From assembly GCA_949299135.1 (NCBI GenBank), contig CASFZG010000006.1, forward strand, positions 1 through 64,000: a stretch of DNA of 64,000 nucleotides, read 5' to 3'. The position numbers and the translations under genes are program-made. Position 1 is the first letter of the stretch, and every line of letters begins with the position of its first letter. Source of the DNA: an uncultured Phascolarctobacterium sp. Lineage in GTDB: Bacteria; Bacillota; Negativicutes; Acidaminococcales; Acidaminococcaceae. This document shows, one piece after another, positions 1 through 8,790 of this stretch. A model generated the notes under the pieces. That model did not search any database, was not told the origin of the DNA, and saw nothing but the letters and a program-made list of their open reading frames with translations.

Positions 1-96
1 GGTCCACCTGTTCCCATCCCGAACACAGAAGTTAAGCCCTTATACGTCGAAAGTACTTGGCTGGAAGCGGCCCGGGAGGATAGATAGCTGCCGGTT
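1..96 (+). rRNA. rrf: 5S ribosomal RNA, 3' part
   Basis: The first ~96 bases read as the 3' four-fifths of a 5S rRNA. The conserved loop beginning CCCGAACACAGAAGTTAAGC is present, and the molecule ends in the helix I strand near GATAGCTGCCGG. About 20 bases of the 5' end lie outside the window. A complete rRNA operon (16S-23S-5S) therefore presumably lies just to the left. An intrinsic terminator follows within a few bases. Confidence 0.93.
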
Positions 97-99
97 AAA

Positions 100-138
100 T
101 AAAAGAGCCTGTGCAAAAGCACAGGTTCTTTTATTTTT
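100..138 (+). terminator. Intrinsic terminator of the rRNA operon
   Basis: A 14-bp stem (AAAAGAGCCTGTGC at 101-114 against GCACAGGTTCTTTT at 119-132, one G-U pair) with an AAAA loop is followed by ATTTTTA. It sits directly after the 5S gene. Confidence 0.9.
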
Positions 139-140
139 AC

Positions 141-349
141 TTTACAAATGAAATCTATCCGAGCGGGGTGACTCCGGGAGGCATGGGCCACCTAGCGCTT
201 AAGCGCGTGTGGCACAGCCCGCACAGCGCAGGCGAGTCGCCAATTAGCAGCGAGTGTAAATGAAGCTGATAATTGTGCCAGCGAGACTTCGCGCAATATG
301 CGACTGAATAAGGAGCATATGACGCGTATAGATAGCTGCTTTCATTATT
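141..349. other. GC-rich structured intergenic stretch, no gene recognised
   Basis: This stretch between the 5S terminator and the acyltransferase terminator holds no convincing coding region. It carries several inverted repeats in a row: the perfect palindrome GCGCTTAAGCGC at 195-206, GGCGAGTCGCC at 231-241, and CAATTAGCAG (241-250) against CTGATAATTG (266-275) with one mismatch. A 12-base word, ATAGATAGCTGC, from the end of the 5S gene (80-91) recurs at 328-339. It could be a structured RNA, a dispersed intergenic repeat or decayed rRNA-flanking DNA. No function can be assigned. Confidence 0.4.
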
Positions 350-360
350 TTAAAAAACCA

Positions 361-411
361 TAAAAATAACCCATACCATTTACTTATACAGTAAATTCGG
401 TATGGGTTTAA
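361..411 (-). terminator. Terminator after the acyltransferase gene, possibly bidirectional
   Basis: The arms AACCCATACC-A-TTTAC and GTAAATTCGGTATGGGTT form a long hairpin at 368-409. Read on the minus strand, the stem is followed by a U-rich run (the complement of 343-367). This places it correctly for the minus-strand gene that ends at 422. Confidence 0.75.
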
Positions 412-421
412 CTTTAGTATT

Positions 422-1540
422 TCATTTCTTCCCTGTCAGCAAATAACGCAATGGAGCGGAATGTTTTGATAATTTTGTGAGGATAACGCTTGTTATGAGC
501 GAAATGATAAGTAACAAAACATACGCCGCTATGACGCGTTTTGTAGTCATAACAATGTCAAAATGATGGCTTATTCTGTCAATCATGCTGAGCCAGAATG
601 GGTGGCAGAAATAAACCAGCATGGAATTGTCCGAGATAAAATCAACTGCTTTGGTAAAATAATTTGTTGCTTTTTGCCTGCCGAACACGGCGCAGAAAAA
701 CAGGATTGAAGCAATGGTATAGAAAAATCCCTGCGGGCTGAGTTGCTGGAAGGTATTGGTCAGGCTGATGAGGTCATAGCCGTGTTTGTAATAATACCAG
801 TAATAGCTGCCGCAGATGTAGGCAACGGAAAGCAGATACAGCACCATTACCGTTTTGAATTTTGTCGTCACCGTTTGGAAGAATTCTTTTTCTTTTATCG
901 CCGCAAGGCCACCAAGCATAAATATAAATAAGTAGTGCAGCGGCAGGTAGTTTAAGCGGTAGGTGAAAAAGTCCTGCAAGACAAGGGGCAGCTGCTGCGC
1001 CGTTATGCCGGGGTGCATTGTCCAGTAGTTGAACAGCATTTGCAGCACAAACAGCATGGCAAAGCCGGTTTTTAAACCGATGCGCTGCATGAACGCCATC
1101 AGCTTTTGGAACAGCGGGAAGAAGACATAGAACCACAGCAGGATTATCATAAAGTACAGGTGGTAGCATGCCAGCCCCCAAAAGAGGATATGCAGCAGCC
1201 CGAGCGGTGAAAACCACGGTATGCAGCCGGGGACGACGGTGGTAAAATATACCATGTAAAACAGCGACCAGCTTAAATAAGGCACGCCGCTGCTTAGAAA
1301 GCGTTTTTTGATAAATTGGCGGTAGTTAAGCTCTGCGCCCGGTTTATAATGGCAAAACAGTCCGTAGCCCGATATAAAAAAGAAGGCAGGTACGCTGTAG
1401 CGCGAAAGTATCTCAAGCAGCATATATAAATGCGGGTTGGGCGCAGCGCACATCAGCGCCAGCGAACCGGTGTGGATGCCAAGCACGCCCAGCATGCAGA
1501 TGCCGCGCAGTTTATCTATTGTTCGGTTGCGTTCGATCAT
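422..1540 (-). CDS. Acyltransferase 3 family membrane protein
   Basis: The 372-residue product is a polytopic membrane protein of the OafA/YrhL-type acyltransferase 3 family (PF01757 type). These enzymes move acetyl or other acyl groups onto cell-surface sugars, lipids or peptides. The family N-terminus is visible: R-x-x-D-K-L-R-G-I followed by a membrane segment ending in H23. About ten hydrophobic segments follow. The start ATG is preceded by GGAG at a normal distance. The gene stands alone, divergent from the symporter gene, with its own promoter (1574-1602) and terminator (361-411). The acceptor is unknown; a surface polysaccharide is the usual guess for the family. Confidence 0.85.
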   Translation of the reverse strand: MIERNRTIDKLRGICMLGVLGIHTGSLALMCAAPNPHLYMLLEILSRYSVPAFFFISGYGLFCHYKPGAELNYRQFIKKRFLSSGVPYLSWSLFYMVYFTTVVPGCIPWFSPLGLLHILFWGLACYHLYFMIILLWFYVFFPLFQKLMAFMQRIGLKTGFAMLFVLQMLFNYWTMHPGITAQQLPLVLQDFFTYRLNYLPLHYLFIFMLGGLAAIKEKEFFQTVTTKFKTVMVLYLLSVAYICGSYYWYYYKHGYDLISLTNTFQQLSPQGFFYTIASILFFCAVFGRQKATNYFTKAVDFISDNSMLVYFCHPFWLSMIDRISHHFDIVMTTKRVIAAYVLLLIISLITSVILTKLSKHSAPLRYLLTGKK

Positions 1541-1573
1541 AATAACTCCATAGTTTAAAATTTAACATTTAAA

Positions 1574-1602
1574 ATTGTATCATCATCCTGCCAAGTTGTC
1601 AT
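1574..1602 (-). promoter_or_regulatory. Predicted sigma-A promoter for the acyltransferase gene
   Basis: On the minus strand, ATGACA (-35, complement of 1597-1602) is separated by 17 bases from TACAAT (-10, complement of 1574-1579). A TG sits one base upstream of the -10, as in extended -10 promoters. It lies ~35 bases before the start codon. Confidence 0.6.
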
Positions 1603-1670
1603 TAGTTTAAAGCAGGATATTTTTTATTTTTAGCGAAGTTGAAAATATTATAGTATAATCAGGTGATTTT

Positions 1671-3056
1671 ATGGAGCTTTCTTTTACACATATTGCCAGC
1701 CTGGTGCTGACGCTTGCCGTGGTGCTTGGCAGCGGCATTTATTCGTCGCGCCGCGTTAAATCGGCAGATGATTTTGACGTCGGCGGGCGCAGTGCGGGCG
1801 TTATTATGGTTGCCGGTTCCATCGTTGCCACCATTATCGGCGGTGCGGCCACTATCGGTACGGCGCAGGGCGGTTTTACCTTTGGGCTTGGCGCGTGGTG
1901 GTTTACCATGGGCAGCGGCATCGGCTTTTTAATTATGGCTGCTTTTTACGCGCGCCCTTTGCGCAAAAGCGGATTAACGACGATATCGGAGTATCTTGTT
2001 ATCAACTTCGGACCGGCGGCAGGGCCTTTGGCAAGTGTTGCCGCATCGCTGGGTATTTTTTTCAGTATTGTTTCCAGTTCGCTCAGTTCCGTGCATTTAA
2101 TAGGCGGCGTGCTGCACCTTGATTTTTTATCTTCTGCCGTTATTGTGGTGCTGCTGGTTACGGGTTTTGTGTTTTTTGGCGGCATTAACAGCAGCGGCAT
2201 GGCCGGATTATTTAAAATATGCCTGATATTTGCGACCGTATTTGTCGGCGGCTTTTTGGCGTTTAACGATATGGGCGGGCTGAGCGGCATGCACGAATCG
2301 TTTCCGGAGTTGCCGTGGTTCAGTTTGTTCGGTATTGGCGCAGACCACGCGCTGTTTAATTTGTTTTCGATGATTGTCGGCGTTATTTCTACTCAGAGCT
2401 ATGTGCAGGCGTTGTTTTCGGCGCGCAACAGCAAAGTTGCCGCTATGGGCTGTTTTTTTGCAGCGTGCATTGCCATACCGGTCGGGCTGCCGTCCGTAAT
2501 TATCGGCATGTTTATCAAGCTGCACCATCCGGAACTTAACAGCATTGAAACGCTGCCGTATTTTATGTGCAATTACCTGCCGGACTGGCTGGGCGGCGCG
2601 GGGCTGGCTGCGCTTGTTCTTTCGTGCGTCGGTTCAATCGCCGGTCTGGCGTTGGGTGTTGGCACACTGTTCAGCCGCGATATTTTCGGAGCTGTGCTGA
2701 AGGTGCATGACAGCAAAAAGCTGATGTGGATTAACAAGCTGACGGTGCTTGCCGTTACGTTTCTGGCGCTGGTGTTCATCCATTCGCATCTGGATTCTTC
2801 CGTGCTGCAATGGAACTATCTTTCCATGGCACTGCGCGGAGCGGGCGTGTTCCTGCCGATGACGGCGGTTATCTTTTTTAAAGGCAAAGTAGGCAAAATC
2901 GCAGGGCTGCTTTCCATGCTGGGCGGCGTTGCTTCGGGGTGCATCTGGCATTTTATGTTCCCGACGTCGCCGTACACATTGTTTGTAAGCCTGTTTTTCA
3001 ATCTGCTGTTTCTGGTGCCGTCCATAGGTTTCAACCTGTTGCACGGCAAAAAATAA
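1671..3056 (+). CDS. Sodium:solute symporter (SSS) family transporter
   Basis: The 461-residue inner-membrane protein of the SSS family (PutP/PanF-like) would use a sodium gradient to import a small organic solute. It starts with a hydrophobic helix, then the cytoplasmic stretch R-R-V-K-S-A-D-D-F and the glycine-rich segment G-G-R-S-A-G, which are typical of SSS transporters. Roughly 13 membrane segments follow. AGGTGA lies just upstream of the ATG. The gene ends 18 bases before dnaE, so the two may share a transcript, although their functions are unrelated. The substrate cannot be read from the sequence. Confidence 0.85.
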   Translation: MELSFTHIASLVLTLAVVLGSGIYSSRRVKSADDFDVGGRSAGVIMVAGSIVATIIGGAATIGTAQGGFTFGLGAWWFTMGSGIGFLIMAAFYARPLRKSGLTTISEYLVINFGPAAGPLASVAASLGIFFSIVSSSLSSVHLIGGVLHLDFLSSAVIVVLLVTGFVFFGGINSSGMAGLFKICLIFATVFVGGFLAFNDMGGLSGMHESFPELPWFSLFGIGADHALFNLFSMIVGVISTQSYVQALFSARNSKVAAMGCFFAACIAIPVGLPSVIIGMFIKLHHPELNSIETLPYFMCNYLPDWLGGAGLAALVLSCVGSIAGLALGVGTLFSRDIFGAVLKVHDSKKLMWINKLTVLAVTFLALVFIHSHLDSSVLQWNYLSMALRGAGVFLPMTAVIFFKGKVGKIAGLLSMLGGVASGCIWHFMFPTSPYTLFVSLFFNLLFLVPSIGFNLLHGKK

Positions 3057-3074
3057 AGTTTTAAGGAGAAGCAT

Positions 3075-6000
3075 ATGTCCGGAAAATTTACACATCTGCA
3101 CGTCCACACGCAGTACAGCCTGTTGGACGGCGCTTCTAAAATAGATTTGCTGCTGGCGCGCGCCAAAGAGCTTGGCATGGACAGTATTGCCATTACCGAC
3201 CACGGCGTTATGTACGGTGCTGTCGATTTTTACCAGCAGGCGCAAAAAATAGGCATTAAGCCGATAATAGGCTGTGAGGTTTATATAACGGAATCGCGGT
3301 TTGACCGCAGCCAGCGCGGCGGCATTTACCATTTGATTTTGCTGGCGGAAAACAACACCGGTTACCACAATTTGATGAAGCTGGTTTCACTGGGGCATTT
3401 GGAAGGTTTTTATTACAAGCCGCGTATTGATAAGGATATTCTGCGCAAGTACAGCGAAGGGCTGATTTGCCTGAGCGCGTGCGTGGCAGGCGAAGTGCCG
3501 GTTAAAATTTTGCAGCGCGATATTGACGGCGCGGAACGTGCGGCGCAGGAATATATTGATATTTTCGGTAAGGAAAATTACTTTTTTGAAATACAGGACC
3601 ACGGACTGGACGAAGAACGCATTGTTGACCGCGAATTAAAACGCATGGCGCAGAAGTTCGGCGTCGGCCTTGTGGCGACCAACGACCTGCATTACGTTAT
3701 GCGCGAGGACGCAGAGGCGCAGGACGTTTTGCTTTGCATTCAGACAGCGAGCACGGTGGACGACCCTAAGCGCATGAAGTTTGCCAACGACCAGTTTTAT
3801 TTAAAAAGCTATGACGAAATGGCAGAGCGCTTTGCCGATTGCCCTGAGGCGTTGGAGAATACCGTTAAAATTGCTGAGCGCTGCAATGTGACGCTGGAGT
3901 TTGGGCATTTGCTGCTGCCGGAGTTCCCGATACCGGGTGAATTTGCCAATGCCACGGAATACCTGCGCAGCCTGTGCATGCAGGGTTTGCCTGCGCGTTA
4001 CCCCAATGCGGATGAAAAAGTAATGCAGCGTTTGGATTACGAGCTTGATATCATCGACCGCATGGGTTACAGCTGTTACTTTTTGATTGTGTGGGATTTT
4101 ATCAATTACAGCCGCCAGAACGATATCCCGGTCGGTCCGGGGCGCGGCAGTGCGGCGGGCAGCATTGTGGCGTATCTGCTGGGCATTACCAACATCGACC
4201 CGCTGAAATACGATTTGCTTTTTGAACGTTTTTTGAACCCGGAACGCGTAAGCATGCCGGATATTGATACTGATTTTTGCTACGTGAACCGCGGGCGAGT
4301 GCTGGATTATATCATCAAACGCTACGGCAAGGAGCGCGTGGCGCAGATTATTACCTTTGGTACCTTGCAGGCACGTGCCGCCGTGCGTGATGTAGGGCGC
4401 GCGCTGGATTATACCTACGGCTTTGTGGACAATGTTGCCAAAATGATTCCGCGCGAGCTGGGCATTACGCTGGAAAAAGCGCTGGAAACGAGCAACGATT
4501 TTAAAGCGCTGTACGACAGCGATGAAAAAGTGCGCCGCCTGATTGACATTGCCAAAAAGGTTGAAGGCATGCCGCGCAACAGCGGTACGCATGCTGCAGG
4601 CGTTGTAATTACGCCGCGCGATTTGATTGACTGTGTGCCCTTGCAGCTGTCAAACGAAGGTCTTGTCATTACGCAGTACGATAAGGATAAAGTTGAAAAC
4701 CTCGGCTTGCTCAAAATGGATTTGCTGGGGCTGAGGACTTTGACCGTTATCGGCGACGCGGTACGTTATATAAAAGAAACAACCGGCGAAAAAGTTGATA
4801 TCGAAAACATCCCGCTGGACGACGACGCTACCTGCGCCATGCTGCGGCGCGGCGATACGCAGTGCGTGTTCCAGCTGGAATCCGAGGGCATGACCAAGCT
4901 GGTTATGGATTTGGCGCCGGAAAAATTCAGCGATTTGATTCCGCTGGTGGCGCTGTACCGCCCCGGTCCGCTGGGTACAGGCATGGTAGAAGATTTTATT
5001 GAAGGCAAGCACGGCACGCGTACGGCGGAAATGCTGCACCCGCTGCTGGAGCCTGTTTTAAAAGATACCTTCGGCGTTATCCTGTATCAGGAACAGGTTA
5101 TGCAGATAACATCCGTGCTGGCGGGCTTTACGCTGGGTCAGGCTGATATTTTGCGCCGCGCAATGGGCAAAAAGAAAGCCAAAGAGCTGGACAGCATGAA
5201 GCAGAAATTTATCGACGGTGCGCGTGAAAACCACGGCATCAACGAAGAAACCAGCAAGCAGATTTTTGCGCTTTTGCAGCATTTTGCCGGTTACGGCTTC
5301 AATAAATCACATTCGGCGGCGTATGCGCTGGTTGCTTACCAGACTGCATATTTAAAACAGCACTGGCCGACGCAGTTTATGGCGGCATTTTTGTGCAGCG
5401 TTATGAACGACAACGATAAATTAAGCTGGTATCTGGGCGTTACCAAACGCATGGGCATTAAAATTTTACCGCCGGACGTTAACGAAAGCGGCAAGGAGTT
5501 TTCACCGGTTAAGGGCAACGCTATCCGTTTCGGTATGGCGGGTATTAAAAGCGTGGGCGAACAGGCGATTGATGCTATTATCAAAGCGCGTGAAAGCGGC
5601 GGGCGTTTTACGTCGATACTGGATTTCTGCCGCCGCGTACCGTCACGCCTTATCAACAAGCGTGTGATTGAAAATCTTATTTACTGCGGCGCAATGGATT
5701 CCTTCGGGGCTAAACGCTCGCAGCTGCTTGCTGTTTACGAGCAGGCTTCCGATTTGGGCAGCGCGTACCAGAAGGATTCTGCCAGCGGGCAGTTAGGTTT
5801 GTTTGGCGACGATATGTTTGAAGAAGTGCAGGATATTAAACTGCCGCAGCTTGATGAAATGCCGAAGCGTCTGCTTTTGGAAAACGAGAAGAAAATTGTC
5901 GGTTTTTACGTAACAGGCCATCCGCTTGATGCGTATGCCGGGGCGCTGGCAAACTACACGCCGGTGTATAAATTAAACGAAGCCGATGAAGCCAGCAGCG

Positions 6001-6476
6001 ACAAATTCTTTAAGGTGGCGGGGCTTATCAGCGAAATGCGCCTGCGTACCACAAGGCGCGGCGATACAATGGCAGTTTTAACGCTGGAGGATTTCAGCGG
6101 CAGGCTGGAAGTTGTTGTGTTTGCGCGCCAGTACCATGATTATATGCGCTTTTTGGTTAAGGAAAACGTAGTTGTGATAGAAGGGCGCTTGAAGGTTGAC
6201 GAACGCGGCTCATCCTTGCAGGCAACTGCCGTGCGCCAGCTTAACGAAACCGGCGCGGATATTCATTTGAGAATTACGCCGGACAAGGAAACGGGCGCAG
6301 TGCAGAAGGAAATGCGCCGCATTTTTGCCATGTACCACGGCAGCACGCCGCTGTACCTGCATTTGCTTTCTTCCGGCAAAACCATTAAAACCGACCGCTG
6401 CTTCTGGATTGATGCCGGTGCGGAAGGGTTTTACAAGGAAATTACCGCACTGCTGGGGCCGGGCTGTCTGCAATAA
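3075..6476 (+). CDS. dnaE: DNA polymerase III alpha subunit, DnaE type
   Basis: The 1133-residue protein is a bacterial family C DNA polymerase. An N-terminal PHP domain (LHVHTQYSLLDG near residue 8) is followed by the palm/fingers region. The catalytic aspartates are visible in P395-D-I-D-T-D-F, and the third is D549 in K-M-D-L-L-G-L-R. GPGRGSAAGS lies near residue 355. An OB-fold nucleic-acid binding domain follows near 975-1060. The length agrees with DnaE1/DnaE3-type enzymes. A PolC-type replicase is also encoded in this window (23801-27487). In Firmicutes carrying both, PolC is the main replicase and DnaE extends primers or helps in lesion bypass. AAGGAG precedes the ATG. Confidence 0.96.
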   Translation: MSGKFTHLHVHTQYSLLDGASKIDLLLARAKELGMDSIAITDHGVMYGAVDFYQQAQKIGIKPIIGCEVYITESRFDRSQRGGIYHLILLAENNTGYHNLMKLVSLGHLEGFYYKPRIDKDILRKYSEGLICLSACVAGEVPVKILQRDIDGAERAAQEYIDIFGKENYFFEIQDHGLDEERIVDRELKRMAQKFGVGLVATNDLHYVMREDAEAQDVLLCIQTASTVDDPKRMKFANDQFYLKSYDEMAERFADCPEALENTVKIAERCNVTLEFGHLLLPEFPIPGEFANATEYLRSLCMQGLPARYPNADEKVMQRLDYELDIIDRMGYSCYFLIVWDFINYSRQNDIPVGPGRGSAAGSIVAYLLGITNIDPLKYDLLFERFLNPERVSMPDIDTDFCYVNRGRVLDYIIKRYGKERVAQIITFGTLQARAAVRDVGRALDYTYGFVDNVAKMIPRELGITLEKALETSNDFKALYDSDEKVRRLIDIAKKVEGMPRNSGTHAAGVVITPRDLIDCVPLQLSNEGLVITQYDKDKVENLGLLKMDLLGLRTLTVIGDAVRYIKETTGEKVDIENIPLDDDATCAMLRRGDTQCVFQLESEGMTKLVMDLAPEKFSDLIPLVALYRPGPLGTGMVEDFIEGKHGTRTAEMLHPLLEPVLKDTFGVILYQEQVMQITSVLAGFTLGQADILRRAMGKKKAKELDSMKQKFIDGARENHGINEETSKQIFALLQHFAGYGFNKSHSAAYALVAYQTAYLKQHWPTQFMAAFLCSVMNDNDKLSWYLGVTKRMGIKILPPDVNESGKEFSPVKGNAIRFGMAGIKSVGEQAIDAIIKARESGGRFTSILDFCRRVPSRLINKRVIENLIYCGAMDSFGAKRSQLLAVYEQASDLGSAYQKDSASGQLGLFGDDMFEEVQDIKLPQLDEMPKRLLLENEKKIVGFYVTGHPLDAYAGALANYTPVYKLNEADEASSDKFFKVAGLISEMRLRTTRRGDTMAVLTLEDFSGRLEVVVFARQYHDYMRFLVKENVVVIEGRLKVDERGSSLQATAVRQLNETGADIHLRITPDKETGAVQKEMRRIFAMYHGSTPLYLHLLSSGKTIKTDRCFWIDAGAEGFYKEITALLGPGCLQ

Positions 6477-6561
6477 AAAGTTAAGGCTTGCCAGCAGGCG
6501 TTAAACACTGTAAAATAATAAGTATGAATAATTTGTAATTAAAGATTCTGGGAGGTCGCTT

Positions 6562-7356
6562 ATGAATATCGTAGTATGTCTTAAACAGGTTCCGGATACT
6601 TCCGAAGTAAAGCTTAATCCGGAAACCAACACCCTTATCAGGGACGGAGTGCAGAACATCATGAACCCGTTTGACCGTCAGGCACTGGAAACGGCGCTGA
6701 TTTTAAAAGACGCCGGCGGTGCAAAGGTAACGGTTGTATCCATGGGGCCTCCGCAGGCTGAAGAAATTTTGAAAGAAGCAATCTCGATGGGCGCAGACGA
6801 AGGAATTCTGGTCAGCGACCGCGCATTGGCAGGCAGCGATACGCTGGCAACCAGCTTTGCACTGGCAGGCGTTGTAAAAAGCCTAGGCGATGTTGACCTT
6901 GTGCTGTGCGGCAAACAGGCCGTTGACGGCGATACCGCCCAGGTTGGCCCGGAAATGGCGGAACATCTCGGCATGCCGCAGGTTACCGGTGCATTGAAAG
7001 TAACCATGGACGGCGAAAAAGTTTTGGTTGAACGCGAAAACGAAAGCACCAGCCAGACTCTTGCCGTTGAACTTCCTGCCCTTGTAACCGTTACCAGAGC
7101 AGAAAAAGAACCGCGCTTTGCCAGCATCAAAGGCAAAATGAAAGCCAGAAAAGCCGTTATCCCCGTTAAAACGGCGGCAGAGCTTGGCATCGACACCACC
7201 ATGATTGGCCTGTCCGGTTCCCCGACCAAGGTAAGAAAAGTATTTACGCCGCCTGTTCCGCAGGTTGAAAGCGAAATCATTACCGAAGAAGACGCAGATA
7301 AAGCAGTAGACATGCTGCTGGAAAAACTCGTTCAGGCAAATATTATTACTCGTTGA
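6562..7356 (+). CDS. etfB: Electron transfer flavoprotein, beta subunit
   Basis: The 264-residue product is the beta subunit of an electron transfer flavoprotein, a soluble cytoplasmic FAD protein that passes electrons between acyl-CoA dehydrogenases, NADH and ferredoxin. It shows the family start MNIVVCLKQVPDTSEVKLNP, the N-P-F-D segment near residue 36 and the C-G-K-Q-A-V-D-G-D-T-A-Q-V-G nucleotide-binding signature near 114-127. GGGAGG precedes the ATG. The alpha subunit follows after 11 bases, so the two are certainly co-expressed. In anaerobes, EtfAB of this kind often bifurcates electrons from NADH to ferredoxin and an enoyl-CoA. Confidence 0.95.
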   Translation: MNIVVCLKQVPDTSEVKLNPETNTLIRDGVQNIMNPFDRQALETALILKDAGGAKVTVVSMGPPQAEEILKEAISMGADEGILVSDRALAGSDTLATSFALAGVVKSLGDVDLVLCGKQAVDGDTAQVGPEMAEHLGMPQVTGALKVTMDGEKVLVERENESTSQTLAVELPALVTVTRAEKEPRFASIKGKMKARKAVIPVKTAAELGIDTTMIGLSGSPTKVRKVFTPPVPQVESEIITEEDADKAVDMLLEKLVQANIITR

Positions 7357-7367
7357 GGTGAAATGAC

Positions 7368-8558
7368 ATGGCAATTAAAATAGATAAAGAACAGTGCATC
7401 GGCTGCGAATCCTGCGTGGCAACCTGCCCGACGGGCGCGCTTTCCATGGAGGACGGCAAAGCAAATGTTAACGAAGATACCTGCGTTTCCTGCGGCGCAT
7501 GTGTGGGCGAATGCCCGGTAGGCGCTATCAGCCTTGGCGGCGCTGCCGAAAAGAAAGAAGCTGCTGAAGGCAAAGACCTGTGGGTAATGGTTGAGCTGGA
7601 AAACGGCGAACCTGTTGGCGTAACCTATGAGCTTTTAGGCGTAGCCGCTGACCTTGCCGCTAAATGCGGACAGCGCTGCTGTGCTGTGCTTGTCGGTGCT
7701 GAAAAAGGCGATATCCCCGCCAAACTGTTTGCGGCAGGCGCAGATGTTGTTTATGCTGTTACCGGCGCAGAATACGCCGAATACAATACCGACCTTTATA
7801 CCAACGCTTTTTGCGAACTGGCTGAGAGCTACAAACCGAACGCAGTTATGTTTGGCGCAACCGTTGACGGGCGCGACCTGGCACCGCGCATTGCGGCACG
7901 TTTAAAAACCGGCCTTTGCGCAGACTGCACCGGCCTTGACATGGCATGCGACCTTGTTGAATGGACCCGTCCGGCACTCGGCGGCAATATTCTGGCAACC
8001 ATCGTCTGCGACGAACACCGCCCGCAGATGGGCACCGTCCGCCCGAAGGTGTTTAAAGCCAAAGAGGCTGACGCATCCCGCACCGGCGAAGTAGTTGATT
8101 ACGAAGTTAAAAATAAAGTTGCAAGCAAGGTAACCATTGTCCGCAAGGAAGCGCTTACCGAAGCAGGCAGCATTAAGATTGAAGACGCTGAAGTTGTATG
8201 CAGCGGCGGCCGTGGGCTTGGCAGCTGTGATAACTTTAAAATGCTGGAAGAACTGGCAGCCCTGTTTGAAAACGGCACTGTCGGCGGCAGCCGTGCGGTT
8301 GTTGACGAAGGCTGGGTTGACCATGCGCATCAGGTAGGCCAGAGCGGTAAAACCGTAACGCCGAAGGTATATTTTGCGTTCGGTATTTCCGGCGCTATCC
8401 AGCATCTGGCAGGCATGAGCTCGTCCGATGTTATTATCGCCGTTAACAAAGACGCTAACGCGCCTATCTTTAAAGTAGCGCAGTACGGCATCGTCGGCGA
8501 CGCCAAAGAAATTCTGCCCAAACTTATTGCCAAAATTAAAGCTTTTAAAGAGGCATAA
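7368..8558 (+). CDS. etfA: Electron transfer flavoprotein, alpha subunit, with N-terminal ferredoxin domain
   Basis: The 396-residue protein fuses a 2[4Fe-4S] ferredoxin domain to a standard ETF alpha subunit. The clusters are bound by C10-C13-C16-C20 and C39-C42-C45-C49. ETF domain I starts near residue 70 and the FAD-binding domain covers roughly 270-390 (S-G-G-R-G-L-G-S, then G-I-S-G-A-I-Q-H). Ferredoxin-fused EtfA is known from electron-bifurcating complexes such as caffeyl-CoA reductase of Acetobacterium. An extra electron route through these clusters is therefore likely. No acyl-CoA dehydrogenase gene lies beside it, so the partner dehydrogenase is unknown. The operon is etfB-etfA. Confidence 0.95.
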   Translation: MAIKIDKEQCIGCESCVATCPTGALSMEDGKANVNEDTCVSCGACVGECPVGAISLGGAAEKKEAAEGKDLWVMVELENGEPVGVTYELLGVAADLAAKCGQRCCAVLVGAEKGDIPAKLFAAGADVVYAVTGAEYAEYNTDLYTNAFCELAESYKPNAVMFGATVDGRDLAPRIAARLKTGLCADCTGLDMACDLVEWTRPALGGNILATIVCDEHRPQMGTVRPKVFKAKEADASRTGEVVDYEVKNKVASKVTIVRKEALTEAGSIKIEDAEVVCSGGRGLGSCDNFKMLEELAALFENGTVGGSRAVVDEGWVDHAHQVGQSGKTVTPKVYFAFGISGAIQHLAGMSSSDVIIAVNKDANAPIFKVAQYGIVGDAKEILPKLIAKIKAFKEA

Positions 8559-8574
8559 CGGAGGTTTAACATTT

Positions 8575-8778
8575 GTGTGGAAAGTAGTTTATATTGCGCA
8601 GACTAAAGAGAATGCGCAGGAGATACAAGAACTGCTTACAAACAACGGCTTTCTGATACAGGTTAATGTAGCGGGAGCCAACAAAGGTGGACAGGGGGGC
8701 GCTTACGAAATAAGCGTCCCGTACTCCGAAGCGGAAGATGCTTACGAAGTGCTTTGCGAGAACCGTTTTCGCGCATAA
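8575..8778 (+). CDS. Small DUF2007-like conserved protein
   Basis: The 67-residue protein resembles the short DUF2007-like proteins (putative signal-transducing family) found in many Firmicutes. It begins W-K-V-V-Y-I-A-Q-T-K-E-N-A, contains an E-L-L-T-N-N-G-F segment, and ends with the Y-E-I-S-V-P-Y-S-E-A-E-D-A-Y-E-V-L pattern typical of a small ferredoxin-like fold. GTG at 8575 is chosen as the start because GGAGGT at 8560-8565 lies nine bases before it; the open frame extends further upstream without a ribosome site. It sits between etfA and pyk, 12 bases before pyk. The function is unknown. Confidence 0.75.
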   Translation: MWKVVYIAQTKENAQEIQELLTNNGFLIQVNVAGANKGGQGGAYEISVPYSEAEDAYEVLCENRFRA

Positions 8779-8790
8779 GCGGAGGTTATA

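Noticed and set aside
1654-1659. TATAAT as a -10 of the symporter gene
   Set aside because: The start point would fall at or past the ribosome site AGGTGA (1661-1666), and no suitable -35 exists, so a promoter further upstream is more likely.
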